From Isoetes taiwanensis (taxonomy: Eukaryota; Streptophyta; Lycopodiopsida; Isoetales; Isoetaceae), in the NCBI GenBank assembly GCA_021234155.1, contig JAJEKV010000205.1, positions 231,501-295,500 of the forward strand: a stretch of DNA of 64,000 bases. Reading direction: 5' to 3'. Below are positions 9,735 through 21,850 of the stretch, piece after piece. The translations under genes were made by a program, and so were the position numbers. How positions within the stretch are numbered: the stretch's first letter is position 1; each line of letters starts with the position of its first letter. The notes below the pieces were generated by a model. That model had not been told where the DNA came from, did not search any database, and worked only from the letters and a program-made list of their open reading frames with translations.

Positions 9735-11547
9735 ATAAGGTTCCCAAATTATCCAATTAGTAAAGTTTTAGTAAAGGTTGGGAGAGATATGGGGGTTAGG
9801 GTTTCGTGAAGGTTTTTTTTGTGTGGCTATGGTTTTATGTTACAGATTCGTGGCAGTGCTGGTCCGAGCATGGCGGGCGACTGATTCTCGCGCATACTTG
9901 CTGCTGGAAGACATCGCGAACATGCCGGGTGTGGGCACGTTGCTTTCTCCGGGTTGCTGGAGGAGGCGGGTTTGTGGCAGCATTTTGGTCTCTGGGTTGC
10001 TACAGGATGCGTGTTTCTGGCAGCATTTTGTAGTGTTCTCTGTATTTGTTACTGTTTTACAAGCAGGAGGTTGCATGCTGGCAATGTGCCAGATGAATGT
10101 GCCAGATGAAGGGTTGTGGAACTATACGCCTACGCACCCCATACGCTGTTTCTACGTATCTACGTACATCTAATACTTTAATGCATACAAGTAAACAATG
10201 AACGTGATAGCATTGCATTTACAAGAGGTACATAGTAAGATAATAGTCAACGAAAGTGAACAAGTCACATATATTACATTGGCAGATGTGCATATATGAA
10301 AACAACAGTCATGAAACAAGCTTCAATAAGGTTCCCAAATTATCCAATAAGCTTCAAGGACAGGCTTCCACAAAGGGCGTGCATGCCCAAAAGCTCTTGC
10401 CAAGACGCTCCAATTCATGCACTACATGTACATAGAAGCCTGAAGAAGACCCCCTGGATTCATAAACTACAATCACATAGCAGCATGAAGAACAAGCTCT
10501 CTAATGAGATCATGGAGACAATGTGCAGACGCACCTGTCACACACAATTCTCCCACCTAAACACATTTCCAAGAAAGAAAACAACAGATGCACCTTATAT
10601 TACACGGCAAAACTCTGCATTCATAAAAAACTGTTGTATTCACAAAAAACAGTGCTGCCTTTACAAAGAAGCCTCAAGAACAAGAGGGAGATGAAGCGAA
10701 TTTACACGACCACCCATAGCCATCTCAGGCCTATGCACAGAACTGCAAGGAGGACCCAACGAAACCTCCCAAGGAGATGATATAAAAAGAAACTCGCATC
10801 ACCTCCTATACCCCCTCAGCCCATATGCATCTCGTGCCACATTCTCAATCATTCCAATTGTACAACTCCACCTCACCTCGCCCATGTAGCAGCCATGCCT
10901 CCATCCACACAGTAGCAATTGGAACAACAGCTAGACAACCAATGTACTTTCCAAGAAAGTTCGTTGCTGCAACAAATGATTGATGTGTCTCTACCGTCTC
11001 CAGCACAGAGAACACAGACAGCGGAAGAAAACGCTCCACAATCAGGCAATCGAAGAGCACAGCTGATGAGCCCTCAATCAGCCCACACGCCACATAACTG
11101 CTATCACCGAAATATTCCTTCTTCAATATGCAGAAGAATTTCTTCACCTCACAGGTAAGCAAGACAAAACTTTCCGGCACCGGCAATCCCATCTCAAGCG
11201 CCAGCATGCAACCTCCTGCTTGTAAAACAATAACAAATACAGAGAACACTACAAAATGCTGCTAGAAACACGCATCATGTAGCAACCCAGAGACCAAAAT
11301 GCTGCCACAAACCCGCCTCCTCCAGCAACCCGGAGAAAGCAACGTGGCCACACCCGGCATGTTCGCGACGTCTTCCAGCAGCAAACAGGTGCGAGAATCA
11401 GTCGCCCGCCATGCTCGGACCAGCGCTGCCACGAATCTGTAACATAAAACCATAGCCACACAAAAAAAACCTTCACGAAACCCTAACCCCCATTTCTCTC
11501 CCAACCTTTACCAAAACCTTACTAATTGGATAATTTGGGAACCTTAT
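9735..11547. mobile_element. Foldback element with 348-bp terminal inverted repeats
   Basis: The left TIR (9735-10082) and right TIR (11200-11547) are both exactly 348 bp and nearly identical in inverted orientation, tip ATAAGGTTCCCAAATTATCC. The unique core is 1,117 bp. Each TIR holds the plant telo-box TTAGGGTTT near its outer end. A further copy of the tip sequence lies in the core at about 10,326-10,348. No transposase is visible and no TSD is apparent immediately outside. Long TIRs suggest a MULE-like or foldback non-autonomous DNA transposon; the superfamily is unresolved. Confidence 0.82.
10845..11249 (-). CDS. Hypothetical 134-residue protein in foldback element core
   Basis: The frame starts inside the right TIR and continues through the core without interruption. 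It contains VPESFVLLTCEVKKFFCIL and GLIEGSSAVLFDCLIVERFL and ends GRGEVELYNWND. It is mixed hydrophobic/acidic with no motif I recognise. The TIR could supply a promoter because the telo-box lies upstream on the minus strand, around 11,480-11,490. It may be captured host sequence or a chance open frame. Confidence 0.3.
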   Translation of the reverse strand: MFSVFVIVLQAGGCMLALEMGLPVPESFVLLTCEVKKFFCILKKEYFGDSSYVACGLIEGSSAVLFDCLIVERFLPLSVFSVLETVETHQSFVAATNFLGKYIGCLAVVPIATVWMEAWLLHGRGEVELYNWND

Positions 11548-13299
11548 TTCGATGCACGGGATTTGGTCTTCAGCATGCTGAGCCCTACCTATGACTTACA
11601 ATCACCACATTTGAGCCAAGCTAGTAGCATAAGAAATTATTGACAATAACATTGTTTGCACATTCTTAAATCAAACACTACAACAACTAGCTATGTCATT
11701 TCAACAATAAAAGCTCATACCTCATCTTGAAGCCAAAGGATATATCTTATCACCTCATTATCAGTGTGGCAATGTATGTTGCAATTCTCAATCAAAGAGA
11801 AACATGGGTACTTAGAGCACTAGCCAAAGGAGATCTATTCTCCATTAGATATTAAAATTACACTAAAATAAGTCTATAGTTGCAATAAAATTACAACCTT
11901 GAAATGCAAATCACAAAAGTAGCAGCACATTACACTAGTGCAAAGGATCTAGTGTGGCGAGATGCTCATAATATAGAATGAATAGCAAGTGTTTGATGAT
12001 GTTGAGTTGAGGGGGGAAAATATGAATTTGAATTTTGAATTTCAACAACCACGTGAATGGTCCACATGACAATATTGAGTTGAGGGAAAAATTTTAAATT
12101 CTGAATCTCAACAACCACGTGAATGGTCGACGTGGCAACTTTATTTTGAATTTTGAAATGGTCATGAAAAGGTGGATTTATTTGTGATGCATTATGGGCC
12201 CACTAACTACGCATGGACCTTTCATTTTGCTGATCATGCATGCAACCTCTTCATCCTCCTCGTCGGCTCCTCCTCCATGAAGGCCCCCATCTTCTGAAGG
12301 ACCTTTTGAAGTGTTTTTGCATGTCCCATAAAGGCGCCCAACTTCTAGAGAACATTTTGAGGTGTTTTTGCATGTCCAAGGCCATCAAAGGTTAGCATAT
12401 CTCTTTTGTTAGTGTTTTTATTCCTGTTGTATCCTTTGTTAGTGTTTTTTATTCCTTTTGTATAGTTTGTTCTATCGGCTTTATATTGCCCACTTCAATG
12501 GTGCTCCCTTACTATTTGGCATGCATGACCTTTTCTTTTTTCTGCATGCATGGCCCTTGTTTTTCTTTTACCCTTTCTGTTGGGTATGCATGTTGCATTT
12601 TGCTTTAACAAGGCTCACTTTTACTTAATAACATTGGGTTGTAAGTGGAATGGGATGGTTAATTTGGGGCCCTTCTACTTCTATTGTTTTTGTTTTTGCC
12701 TTGAACACGACCGTTGCGATATATTATCTTTTCTTTTATTTTAAGTTAATCCCTATTAATTGTTTTCTTGTATTAGGCATGCAAATTGGGTGAGCCTTGC
12801 ATACTCATACCTTACACTACCTCTACCAAAGCTTGCCTTACATACTCATATTCCATACATATTTTTCCTTCTACTCGACATCTAAAATGGGTGGTTGCCC
12901 AATTGGCCCACCCCATTTGGTCTTTGCTATGCATGTTGTATGGAGATTCCTCATGCACAAATTAGGCGGGCGCTTAATTTATTATGTCTAGGCCCGCCCA
13001 ATTTGATCTTTACCATGCATGTTGTATGGAGACTCCTCATGCACAAATCGGGGGCTACCCAATTTGTTGTGTCTGTCTAGTACGTGCAAGTTAGATCTTC
13101 TTAAAAAAGTAAGAAGGAACCAAGATTAGAATGTTTGTTGAGCTGATTCTATTTCAAGTTAAGAAATTAAAAAGAACGTGCACAAAAATTAGGGGCTTAG
13201 AAATACAATATATAAGCATATATCTGCTTGTGTTCCTACAAGCAGATCTTTTTTAAATTGGGCGATCACCCAATTTGTGGGACACTGCAGTAAGCTATT
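11548..13299. repeat. Non-coding stretch with serial two-copy tandem duplications
   Basis: No supported gene. Several independent local duplications occur: about 70 bp at 12,000-12,140 (AACAACCACGTGAATGGTC in each unit); about 52 bp at 12,279-12,382 (GTGTTTTTGCATGTCC); about 32 bp at 12,405-12,473; about 95 bp at 12,897-13,080 (GCATGTTGTATGGAGA in each). Short hydrophobic frames here are compositional. Confidence 0.7.
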
Positions 13300-13309
13300 A
13301 AACTAGATT

Positions 13310-14340
13310 ATCTCATTCTGCAAGCTAATGGATCAACTCCAAGGAGCAAAGGTCTTCTCCAAAATTGACTTGAGGTCGGGCTATCACCAAATACGGATCA
13401 AGGAGGAATATATTCATAAGACTGCTTTTAAGATGCGGTATGAGCACTATGAGTTCACAGTTATGCCCTTTGGTCTATCAAATCCTCTATTGACTTTTAT
13501 GCCTTGATGATGATATCCTCCGAGAGTTCTTAAATAAGTTTATCATTATTTTCTTTGATGATATCTTGATTTATAACAAATCAATGGAAGAGCATGTGAT
13601 CCGTTTGAGAAGAATCTTGGAGAAGTTAAAGATGACACCGCTTGTTTGGCAAGCTCCCAAAATGTCATTTTGCAACCCTAAAAGTGGAATACCTAGACCA
13701 TGTAGTGTCAACCAAAGGCATCACCACTGATCCGTCCAAGATCGAAGCAACAATCGACTGGTCAACACCAAAAAACGTGGCAGAAGTAAGAAACTTCCTC
13801 GGCCTTGCAGGATATTATAGGAAGTTTGTTAAAGAGTTTGCTAATTGGGCAACTCCTCTTTTGGATCTTACGAAGCATCAGAAAGTCGAGGACTGCGTCG
13901 ACCATTTCATTCAAAACGTTCAAGCTTTCTTTGACAAGCTCAAGGAAGCCTTGACAACAGCTCCAATATTAACTTTGCCTGACCCAGAGAAAAATAAGTT
14001 GGTGGCAACAGGCAAGCATGATAGCAACGGGAGGAGTGGTCATGCAGGAAGCCAGCGTAGTCACCTATGACTTCAAGAAGATGAACGATGCTGAACAGTG
14101 CTACCCGATGTATGACCAGGAGCTCCGAGCGGTTGTAAGGGCTCTTCGTATTTGGAGGCATAATTTGCTTGGTAGGAAGTTCCAATTAGACACTGACCAT
14201 CAAAGCCTCCAATACATTTTTATACCACCACTCCTCAATTTGAGGCAAAGGCGTTGGATGGAACTCCTCGAAGAGTTGACTTCGAGATAATCTATAAGCC
14301 AAGAAAGTTAAACGTGGTTACCGATGCGTTTTCTCATCGA
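13310..14340 (+). pseudogene. Chromovirus reverse transcriptase and RNase H, frameshifted
   Basis: The reverse transcriptase starts mid-palm ([13 protein letters not shown]), continues through [12 protein letters not shown] and reaches the catalytic-box variant FFDDILIYNKS near 13,550. A shift leads to YLDHVVSTKGITTDPSKIEA and NFLGLAGYYRKFVKEFA (13,642-14,070), the connection segment. RNase H follows with PMYDQELRAVVRALRIWRHN and FQLDTDHQSLQYIF (14,018-14,290). Several frames are required, so the enzyme is dead, but the domain order is complete from the palm onwards. Confidence 0.9.
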
Positions 14341-14499
14341 CCACCATTGGAGACCAAAGTGCATTGCAATGGCATATCGACTTTATCAAGTGAATTCGGC
14401 AAGAAGATAGAAGAAGCCATTCCCTTATTGTGGAATTCAAGGAAGTCTGGGGTAGCCTTTGCAAGGATGCAAGGTCAGATAAAGAAAGAGAAGCCATAA

Positions 14500-15812
14500 G
14501 AGATATAAAAGAAAAGGCAATTTTTTATATTACAAGGACAAACTTTGCGTCCCAGAAGTATCGGGAGTAAGGAAATTAATTCTTCACGATACTCATAATA
14601 GCCCAATAGCTGGCCATGCAGGATTCATGAAAACTTACTTCAAAATTAATAATTACCTTTGACCTGGCATGAAGAAGGACATCACCAACTATATTCGGCA
14701 GTGTCAATTGTGCCAGCAAACGAAAGCGGAGCAATTTCAAATCCCGAGAGCTCTTGAATCTTTGGCGGTGCCAGATGCCAAGTAGGAGATGGTAAGTATG
14801 GACTTCATTACGGGTCTTCCTTGAACAGCAAGGGGCCATAACGCCATGATGGTGGTGGTCGACAAGTTATCAAAAATGGCACATTTTCTGCCATGTCGAA
14901 CCACATACACAGCTTTAGACACCGCCTTGCTTTTTGCGAAGGAAGCCTTTAGGTTGCATGGGATACCTAGAGGAATCATATCAGATAGAGACCCAAAGTT
15001 CATAAGTGCTTTCTGGAAGGACTTCTTCAAAACCATCAGCATGAAGCTTTGAATGAGTTCAGGCTATCGTTCCCAAACTGATGGTCGGATGGAGGGGACG
15101 AATAGGATCCTAGAAGATATGTTGAGACACTATGTAGGGAACAAGCAGTCAAAATGGGAGGACTATATCTACTTAGTCGAATTTTCATATAACATTATCC
15201 AACAAGAATTTTCTTAGATGTCCCCCTTCATGATCAGCTATGGCTATCAGTGTCTCACACCAAATACGTGTGTCAAAGGTAGAAGTGCACAATCCTGTGT
15301 CAAAGGTAGAAGTGTCTCAACAATTGTTGGCAGATATACAGCAGAGGGTATTTTCTCGCTGCAAGGAGCCTTCAAAAGAGCTTGCCAGGCAAGCATAGAT
15401 CAATAAGACAATTCCAAGTGGGTGATAGCATGCGGCTTAAGATCAAGGTGAAGCAAGCAAAGCTCAGAATTGGAAATTGTAAGAAGCTTGTTCCAAGGTG
15501 GACGGGGCCTTTTAAGACTGTAAAGCAGATAGGGAGCCAATCCTATAAGCTTGATTTACCCGCTCATCTGAAAGTTCACAAGGTCTTCTGTATAAGCTTG
15601 TTAAAGAAGCATACTCCCAACCCGAAAGAGGTCTTGGAGACTCTAACCTTGTTGATGACTGAGGAGCAAATTGAAATTTTTTTTTGAGTTAATTCTGGAT
15701 AAAGCATTCGAAAAACGCGAAGGTCTGAAGTCCTCCAATACCAGGTCAAGTGGAAGCACTTGCCAGTGGAAGATGCCACGTGGGTACTAAAATAGGATTT
15801 AGAGAAAGAGTA
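14500..15812 (+). pseudogene. Chromovirus integrase with chromodomain
   Basis: The HHCC zinc region is readable (HDTHNSPIAGHAGF, then CQLCQQTK). The core keeps MDFITGLP, ISDRDPKFISAFWKDFF and RMEGTNRILEDML, giving D, D and E of the catalytic triad, with several stops and shifts. The C-terminal part reads RWTGPFKTVKQIGSQSYKLD then HKVFCISLLKKH. In a shifted frame YQVKWKHLPVEDATW (about 15,735-15,785) is the aromatic cage region of a chromodomain, followed by DLEKEYP. This places it with plant chromoviruses. Confidence 0.88.
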
Positions 15813-15927
15813 CCCATGATCTATAGAGAACTTCGACAGCCAGGTTGCCTCCGACTTAGTCGACACCGACTCGTCAGGTGTGTATTGGATCATTGGCGAT
15901 GATGAGATCATCTTAAATATTCTCTAG

Positions 15928-16219
15928 GCCGTGATGCACTATGGATGTGCATGATCAGAGATCATGTAGGTCAAAACGGTGAGCGTTGGCGATGATGAGA
16001 TTGTCTTGAATGTTCTCTATGCCATCAGCATCGTGGGTGTGCATGACTATGGGAAGATCGTGTAGGATTAAGCACGTGATTATGGGCGATGATGGGATCA
16101 TCCTAGACGTTCCCTAAGCTTAAACCTTCAGGGCCATGATGCACTGCGGTTGTGCATGATCAAAGGGGTCATGTATAAGTACATATGCGATCGTAGGTCA
16201 TGTTCCTTATGCCATGATG
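15928..16219 (+). repeat. Tandem repeats in chromovirus 3' region, left part
   Basis: Degenerate units begin with GCC(G/A)TGATGCACT and TGTGCATGATCA at 15,928, 16,021, 16,133 and 16,211, spacings 93, 112 and 78 bp. Many units also contain GATGATGGGATCATCCTAGA-like text. The last unit is cut by the LINE and resumes at 21,722. Confidence 0.75.
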
Positions 16220-16382
16220 CATTTTTTTTTATGAACGTGGACCTTTATTACTCAAAAGAATACAAAGAGTACATGGGGGACTCAAAACCCAGTGGAGAAG
16301 ATATCCACTAGAGCAACACTATCCACCACATACATAACATAGAAAAGAAGAGAACACAGATCACGACGAGCACAACTGTTTG

Positions 16383-19300
16383 CTATGAGTAGGTGTGAAT
16401 CTGAAGATATTGCTCCCAAATGACACTTTTGATGTCATCCTTTAAAGAAGAACACTTGTACGCCTTCACAATGCGACTACGGGCATTGCTAAGCACTTGC
16501 GTATCTGCAAAGACCTGTCCCTTGAAGATGAGGAGATTTCGTCTCTTCCAGATGGACCAAATGATCCAAGCAAATGCTAAGTGGAAAGCCCTCTTTGCCG
16601 ACTTGTCCCAAGAACTAGGATAGACTGACAATAGGACCTGCTGACTATTCAAGTCACAATGGAAAAGACTCAAAAGCCACTGCCAAGCAAGTCGAACATG
16701 GTGACACAAGAAAAAACAGTGCTCAATTGTCTCATCCCTCTGCATACAAAGAGGGCAGATCACAGAGACTTCTGGACGAAATCGATGAACAACAATGTTT
16801 ACCCGCACGCATCTATGAGTGATCTGCCACCATAAAATAGATAGCTTAGGATAAAGCAATTTATCCCATACCCATCGCCAGACTGCTTTACGATGAGGCT
16901 CGGGGATAACTAAAGGCCACTTTGGCGATGGAGGCAACACTTCAGGATGAAGCAGAACCACATACATCGAGTGCACCAGATGCTCTTCCTTAACACTGCC
17001 ATGAACCACCCAAAGCTGGGGAGCCACGTCTTGTGGGTGTGGCTTTTTCCCAAATGCTCCGGTCCCAACGAAGGAGAAGGAATTTCAATTTGAATTCATT
17101 CCACGTCAACAATCTTGTCTTATTATACCATGCAGATACCGTGAGCACATCTGCTGCTCGCCACCGACGTTGCGTCAATGGATGGACAGAAGAGACCAGG
17201 GGACAATCTGCCTGGCCATCACCCAAAGGGATCCACCAACAACTGGCTGTAGGATCTGTGTGGGCCATGGGATGGAACTGAAACAAAGTACGCACAGTCT
17301 CCCAAGCAGCTAGCAACCCCTTGAGGAAAGGAGATGCATTAGGATATGGAGAAAGTGGATAGAATCAGCATTATGGAGAATCCGCCATATGAACTTAGAA
17401 ATCAGCACCTTGCTCTGGAGAAGAAAATGAATCATCCCCAGCCCCCCCCACAAAGTTTAGGCATAATGCACTTCGCCCAACTAATTTTAACATCAGCTCC
17501 TTCTTCAGTGCCACCCCAGATGAAGTTCCTGACAGTACGAACAATGAGCTGCATCTTTATCTGCGGTGCCTGCAAGATGGATGCCATGTAGACATGTGTA
17601 CCACTCAGAACTGAGCCATGGATAACTTAGCCGTGGACCACTAGAACAAATGCCTTTTCAACCCCTTAATAATGACATCCCACACGTCTCCAGATGAGAG
17701 ATGTATACCAACTAGAATGCCTAGAAGCTTAGTTGCCTTCCCATGAGGAAGAACCTTCCATGGAAATGCAACCACAGAAGATGGCATTGGAGAGTCTAGG
17801 GCCCACAGGGCAATACACATTTGCCACCCCACAAAGATACCAGAAGCCAAAGAGAAACTGTCCAACAAGGAAATGGCATTCTGCAAATTCTGCTCATCAG
17901 CCATTAAGAACAAGAAAGTGTCATCTGCATACTGATTACAAATCTCTTGTGAACCATTATTCATGGGAAGACCATGCAGGATGCCTTCCTGCACTGCAAG
18001 AGAGAATACCTGAGAAAGAATCTCTGCCACAATTGTAAAAAGTAGCGGTGCCAAAGGACAGCCCTGGCGAATGTCACGTCCCACCTGAAAAAATGTCGAT
18101 GGTTCTCCTTGAAAAAGAACTGAAGAACAAGCAGAATAATGAAGTTTCATAACATCTGTTGCGAACTGGGCACCAAAACCAAGACGTAAAAGGCACTGCT
18201 CCAAGAAACTCCAGTCCACACTGTCATATGCTTTTGCAAAATCCAGCTTCAAGTATACAATGGGGTAACCATGCATTCTAGCCCAATAAAGACCCGCATA
18301 TGCTGCTGCCACATTATTCAAGATACACCGGCGAGGCAAGAAACCTGACTGTGTGGAAGAGATGGACTCGGTAAGCACGCCACAAAGCTTCTGAGCAAAA
18401 GCTTTAGCAAAGATCTTGTACACTGAGGACAACAAAGTAATGGGGCACCAATCTGAAATGGAAGAGGGATCCTTACATTTTGGAATAAGGGAGATGCAAC
18501 CAGAGTTGAGAATTTTGTCCAGGTGCCTCTGTCTTTTAAAATCCCTGAAAGCATCATCATACACATCTGCACCAAGCCAATCCCAATACTCCTGGAAAAA
18601 CTCCACTGGAATACCATCAAGACCCGGACACTTGCCCCTCTTGAGAGAAAATATGGCCTCAGCTAAATCGTTCTGGCTGATCTCAGCCTCTAAAGTGGCT
18701 CTTTGCTCATTGGTGACTATAGGATGAACCTTAGCAAGCAAAGCCGCTTGAAAATCTGACTGAAAAGGAAGACGCCGAGCAGTGAAGAAAGTTGAAAAAT
18801 GATTATGCAAAAAGCCTCTAAGCTCAGCTGGATCTGAAACAACAAGCCCATCCTGAATCTACAGAGACTGAAGAGACGCAACTAGCTTTCTTGTTTTGGG
18901 AGTTCTGAAGAAAAAACCTGTGCACTGGTCTCCCTCCTTGAACCATTGCAACCTAGCTTTAATGCGAGCAAATTGCACCTGTTCAGACTCCACCTGCCGA
19001 ATGCTACACAAAATTTGCTTCTCCACATGACCATCTGATGGGGCAACAGACCTGCATGCCTCAAGTTGTCGATAAAGAGCCAGCAGAAGGCTCCGGTTAG
19101 CAGAAGCCCGTTCACGACCCCAACCTTTAGCAAAAGACTTCACAGCAACGAGAGCATCAACAATACCTGCCATGCCCCCGTGCCGAGAGAAAGAAGTGAA
19201 CCACGCCTGTCTACAGCCTGCCAAAAAATCATCATCCTTCAAGAAAAATGTATTCAGCTTGAAATATGTCATAGAGGCAGCATGCACCACCGTATGAGAG

Positions 19301-20013
19301 CAAGAGAAATACTGTGGAGTATGGTCAGAAATTGTAGTATTCAACAGGTTCTCATGATGAAAAGCAGGCAACAGGGTTGCTACCAAAGCATTGTAGTAGC
19401 CTCTATCATGTCTTGCATATGCTCTACCACTACCCAACCAGCCATTACACCAAGTAAAACTTGAGGGACCCTCAACTTCTACGAAGCCACAATCTTGCAT
19501 TAAGCGGTGCCATTGCTCCCGTTCAAAGCCCTGCACTATCTCTGCACCGCTGCTACATCTGTTTTGCTCGAGCTCAACCATGTTAAAATCACCCACCATG
19601 ATCTATGCAACAGGGGAGCCTAACCTCGGTAATTTAGAACGCAAAGAAGCCCACAATGCGCCTCTCTGATATGGTCGATTATGCGCATACACATTAACCA
19701 ATCCCCATTCTTGCCCTTTATCAAACCACTTGATTATGATCCACCGGATAAATCTGTCAACCTGAGTAAATGACACTGTAATAGTCCTCCTCCATGTTGT
19801 AAGGACACCAGCCTTTGCCGAGTCTGCGGTCGTCATCAGAACATTGTACTGCCTATTGATTACTGCAGCAACTTTGTAGGCATTCTCTTTCTTGCATTTA
19901 TGCTCTTGCAAACAAATGAAATCTGAGTCCCACCTAGTTAGGGCCATGGACAACCTGCTCCTTTTAGTAGGGAAGGAGGCAACCCCCCGCACATTCCAGG
20001 AGATTAACTTCAT
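16383..20013 (-). pseudogene. LINE ORF2: endonuclease, reverse transcriptase, zf-RVT
   Basis: The endonuclease begins at the ORF2 start (KLISWNVRGVASF, then ICLQEHKCKK and MVGDFNMVE; SDHTPQYF closes it). The reverse transcriptase reads KCPGLDGIPVEFFQEYW, LKLDFAKAYDSVDW, RQGCPLAPLLF and the catalytic YADDTFLFL. The C terminus has CPLCMQRDETIEHCFFLC, a zf-RVT zinc site. In-frame stops occur at 19,603 and 18,859, and the thumb region (about 17,640-17,320) is broken further. Otherwise the frame holds over long distances, so inactivation looks fairly recent. Confidence 0.93.
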
Positions 20014-21637
20014 TGATCAGGTGGATGTGGAGGATGTTCTAAGTCCATATCAACCTGTATATGAGACTCATTATCCACTTGATCAGCCCAATGTGGCTGC
20101 AATGCTATTGGACGCGTAGTGACAGTGGTGAGGAGTGTTGGTTCAACGGGGTTAGGGGAAGCAGATGCAGAAGGCTGTGGTGCAAAGCTATTCCTCCTCC
20201 GAGCGGCTTTTTTCACGCGAGCAATGGACCATTCTTCTTCAATGCGCTCTTGCTTGCGTGCAATCATGTCCAGCCTCTCTTGCTGGTCAGAAGAAAGACA
20301 ATTATGGGCTGCGGGGAGTGTGCCAATGGCTAGGGTAGAAGACGAAGAAGGGGTGATGGCAAGGACAGGTGCAGGAGCGGTTGGAGTAGGGATGGCAGCA
20401 GGGGAAGTAGAAGTAGGGAAGACAGAAGCAGGAGGACTGGGAATGGAGGGTCTGCGCACACGATAAGCAGAGAAGGCCTCAACATCAGGAAATATATTGG
20501 CAAGCTCTAGGTCGTTAAGCAAAGATAATTTATATTTAAAAAAGAGTGGACCACTTTTAACAACCACAGACTTGGGGAGGGAAGCCTCAGCAGGAAGGGA
20601 AATACAAATACGAGGACCACTAGCAATCGAATGAGCAAGGTGCAACCCTAATCCATTGGCAATGGAGACCAAGAAGTCTGGAACCTGCAACTCAATTGGA
20701 AAGTCCTCCAATGCAAACCAGCAGGGCATATGACGTGCACCAGACTTATTAGGAAGAAATCCAGGGGTATATACCTGATACAAAAGATAATGCCCCCACA
20801 AAGGATCCACTCCACGCTCCATTAGTTTATCAACAGCAATATGCGACCCGAACATCACTAAGAAATAATTGTTTTGCCTATCCAAAACTTTCAGAAACTC
20901 ATGCGGAGGCAACCCAACTTTTGCAGATGTTGTTTCAACCAAAATCCCATCCTCTTGAGATCAAGGAACTGACCAGTGAAATGACATACCACCACATGGG
21001 ACATTAGATTGTGCAGACTTTGCAAGTGGACGCTATGATCTATCTCCACAACCGAGACATCAGCCTGAGTGAAGGCACTAGAACACACCTCTGCTTCATA
21101 GAACACGTTATCAGGAAGCAGTTGAACATCCATTCTATCTTCAAGACCCTGCAGTTCTTTCATATATTCAGACACCTCTCTTTTGTTATTCTCCATCATA
21201 AGGGACACCGCCGCAGCAACACAAGCAGACCGCACACCAGATGTCATGTCTCGCTTAATCCAATCACTGAAGCGCATTTGTGAGACTCGAGCAACAGTCT
21301 TAGGGGCAGACCAAGGAGCAGAGGGAAGAGGAGGAGACGTTAAGAGGCCTGAAGAGGATGGGAGGGCAAGAGAGGAAGGAGTTGGGGCAGAGGTGGAGGG
21401 AGGAGGAAGAGAGGCAGAAGCAGAAGTACATGGCATAGAGAGAGGAGGGAATTGCAAATCCATAGAGGCAGGGGCATATGCAAGTGGATTGAGACAAGAA
21501 TTAGGAGGTAGCACTGGAGAGGCCAAAGAGGCAGAAAATTGCGAGGAAGAATGCATACCAGCGGAGGCGACCATGGAGGCCGAAATTGAGGATCCCAATT
21601 CCGGGACTGAAGCAGCAAGAAAACCACCTGATGCCAT
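20010..21637 (-). pseudogene. LINE ORF1 (DUF4283-like), one frameshift
   Basis: Two overlapping frames (21,637-20,891 and 20,942-20,010) form one ORF1 of about 540 codons broken by a single shift near 20,930. The start MASGGFLAASVPELGSS is followed by a Pro/Ser-rich region, then VVCHFTGQFLDLKRMGFWLK and NNYFLVMFGSHIAVDKLMER, ending DFLVSIANGLGLHLAH. This layout matches the DUF4283 domain of plant LINE ORF1 proteins, thought to bind element RNA. The C-terminal part is Pro/Ser/Thr-rich with a basic RVKKAARRR. Its stop overlaps the ORF2 start as ATGA at 20,013-20,010. Confidence 0.85.
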
Positions 21638-21721
21638 ACACCTTTGGAATGCTCACTGCACAGGCTTTCCAACGCACCATGAATCGCAGGAAACGGACAC
21701 CCGCGGAGGAAGATCCCTTAT

Positions 21722-21850
21722 GCCATGATGTATTGCGTGTGTGCATGATCAGAGGTTATGTAGGGGTTTAGCATGTGATCATGTGCGACGATAGGATCAT
21801 CCTTAAATGGTCCTTAAGCTTAAATTTTATGGGCCATGATCGGGTGCAGG
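21722..21850 (+). repeat. Tandem repeats in chromovirus 3' region, right part
   Basis: This is the continuation of the 15,928-16,219 array beyond the LINE. Units start at 21,722 and 21,833 (spacing 111 bp) with GCCATGATG and TGTGCATGATCAGAGGT. Confidence 0.75.

Larger units (their letters stand above)
16205..21730 (-). mobile_element. Full-length L1-type LINE with 15-bp TSD
   Basis: The LINE body is 16,220-21,715 (5,496 bp), read on the minus strand. It is flanked by identical CCTTATGCCATGATG at 16,205-16,219 and 21,716-21,730. The 3' end carries a short poly-A (T run at 16,222-16,230 on the plus strand). A DUF4283-like ORF1 is followed by ORF2 with endonuclease, reverse transcriptase and a zinc-binding C terminus. 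Both ORFs are broken, so this copy is inactive. The exact TSD shows insertion into the chromovirus repeat tract after that tract formed. Confidence 0.93.

Noticed and set aside
9840-10173. 131-codon plus frame in the left TIR
   Set aside because: Its counterpart in the right TIR is truncated and it has no recognisable domain; probably TIR sequence that happens to be open.
20119-21728. Plus-strand frames rich in Gly/Glu/Arg opposite LINE ORF1
   Set aside because: They are antisense shadows of the Pro/Ser-rich LINE ORF1 on the minus strand.
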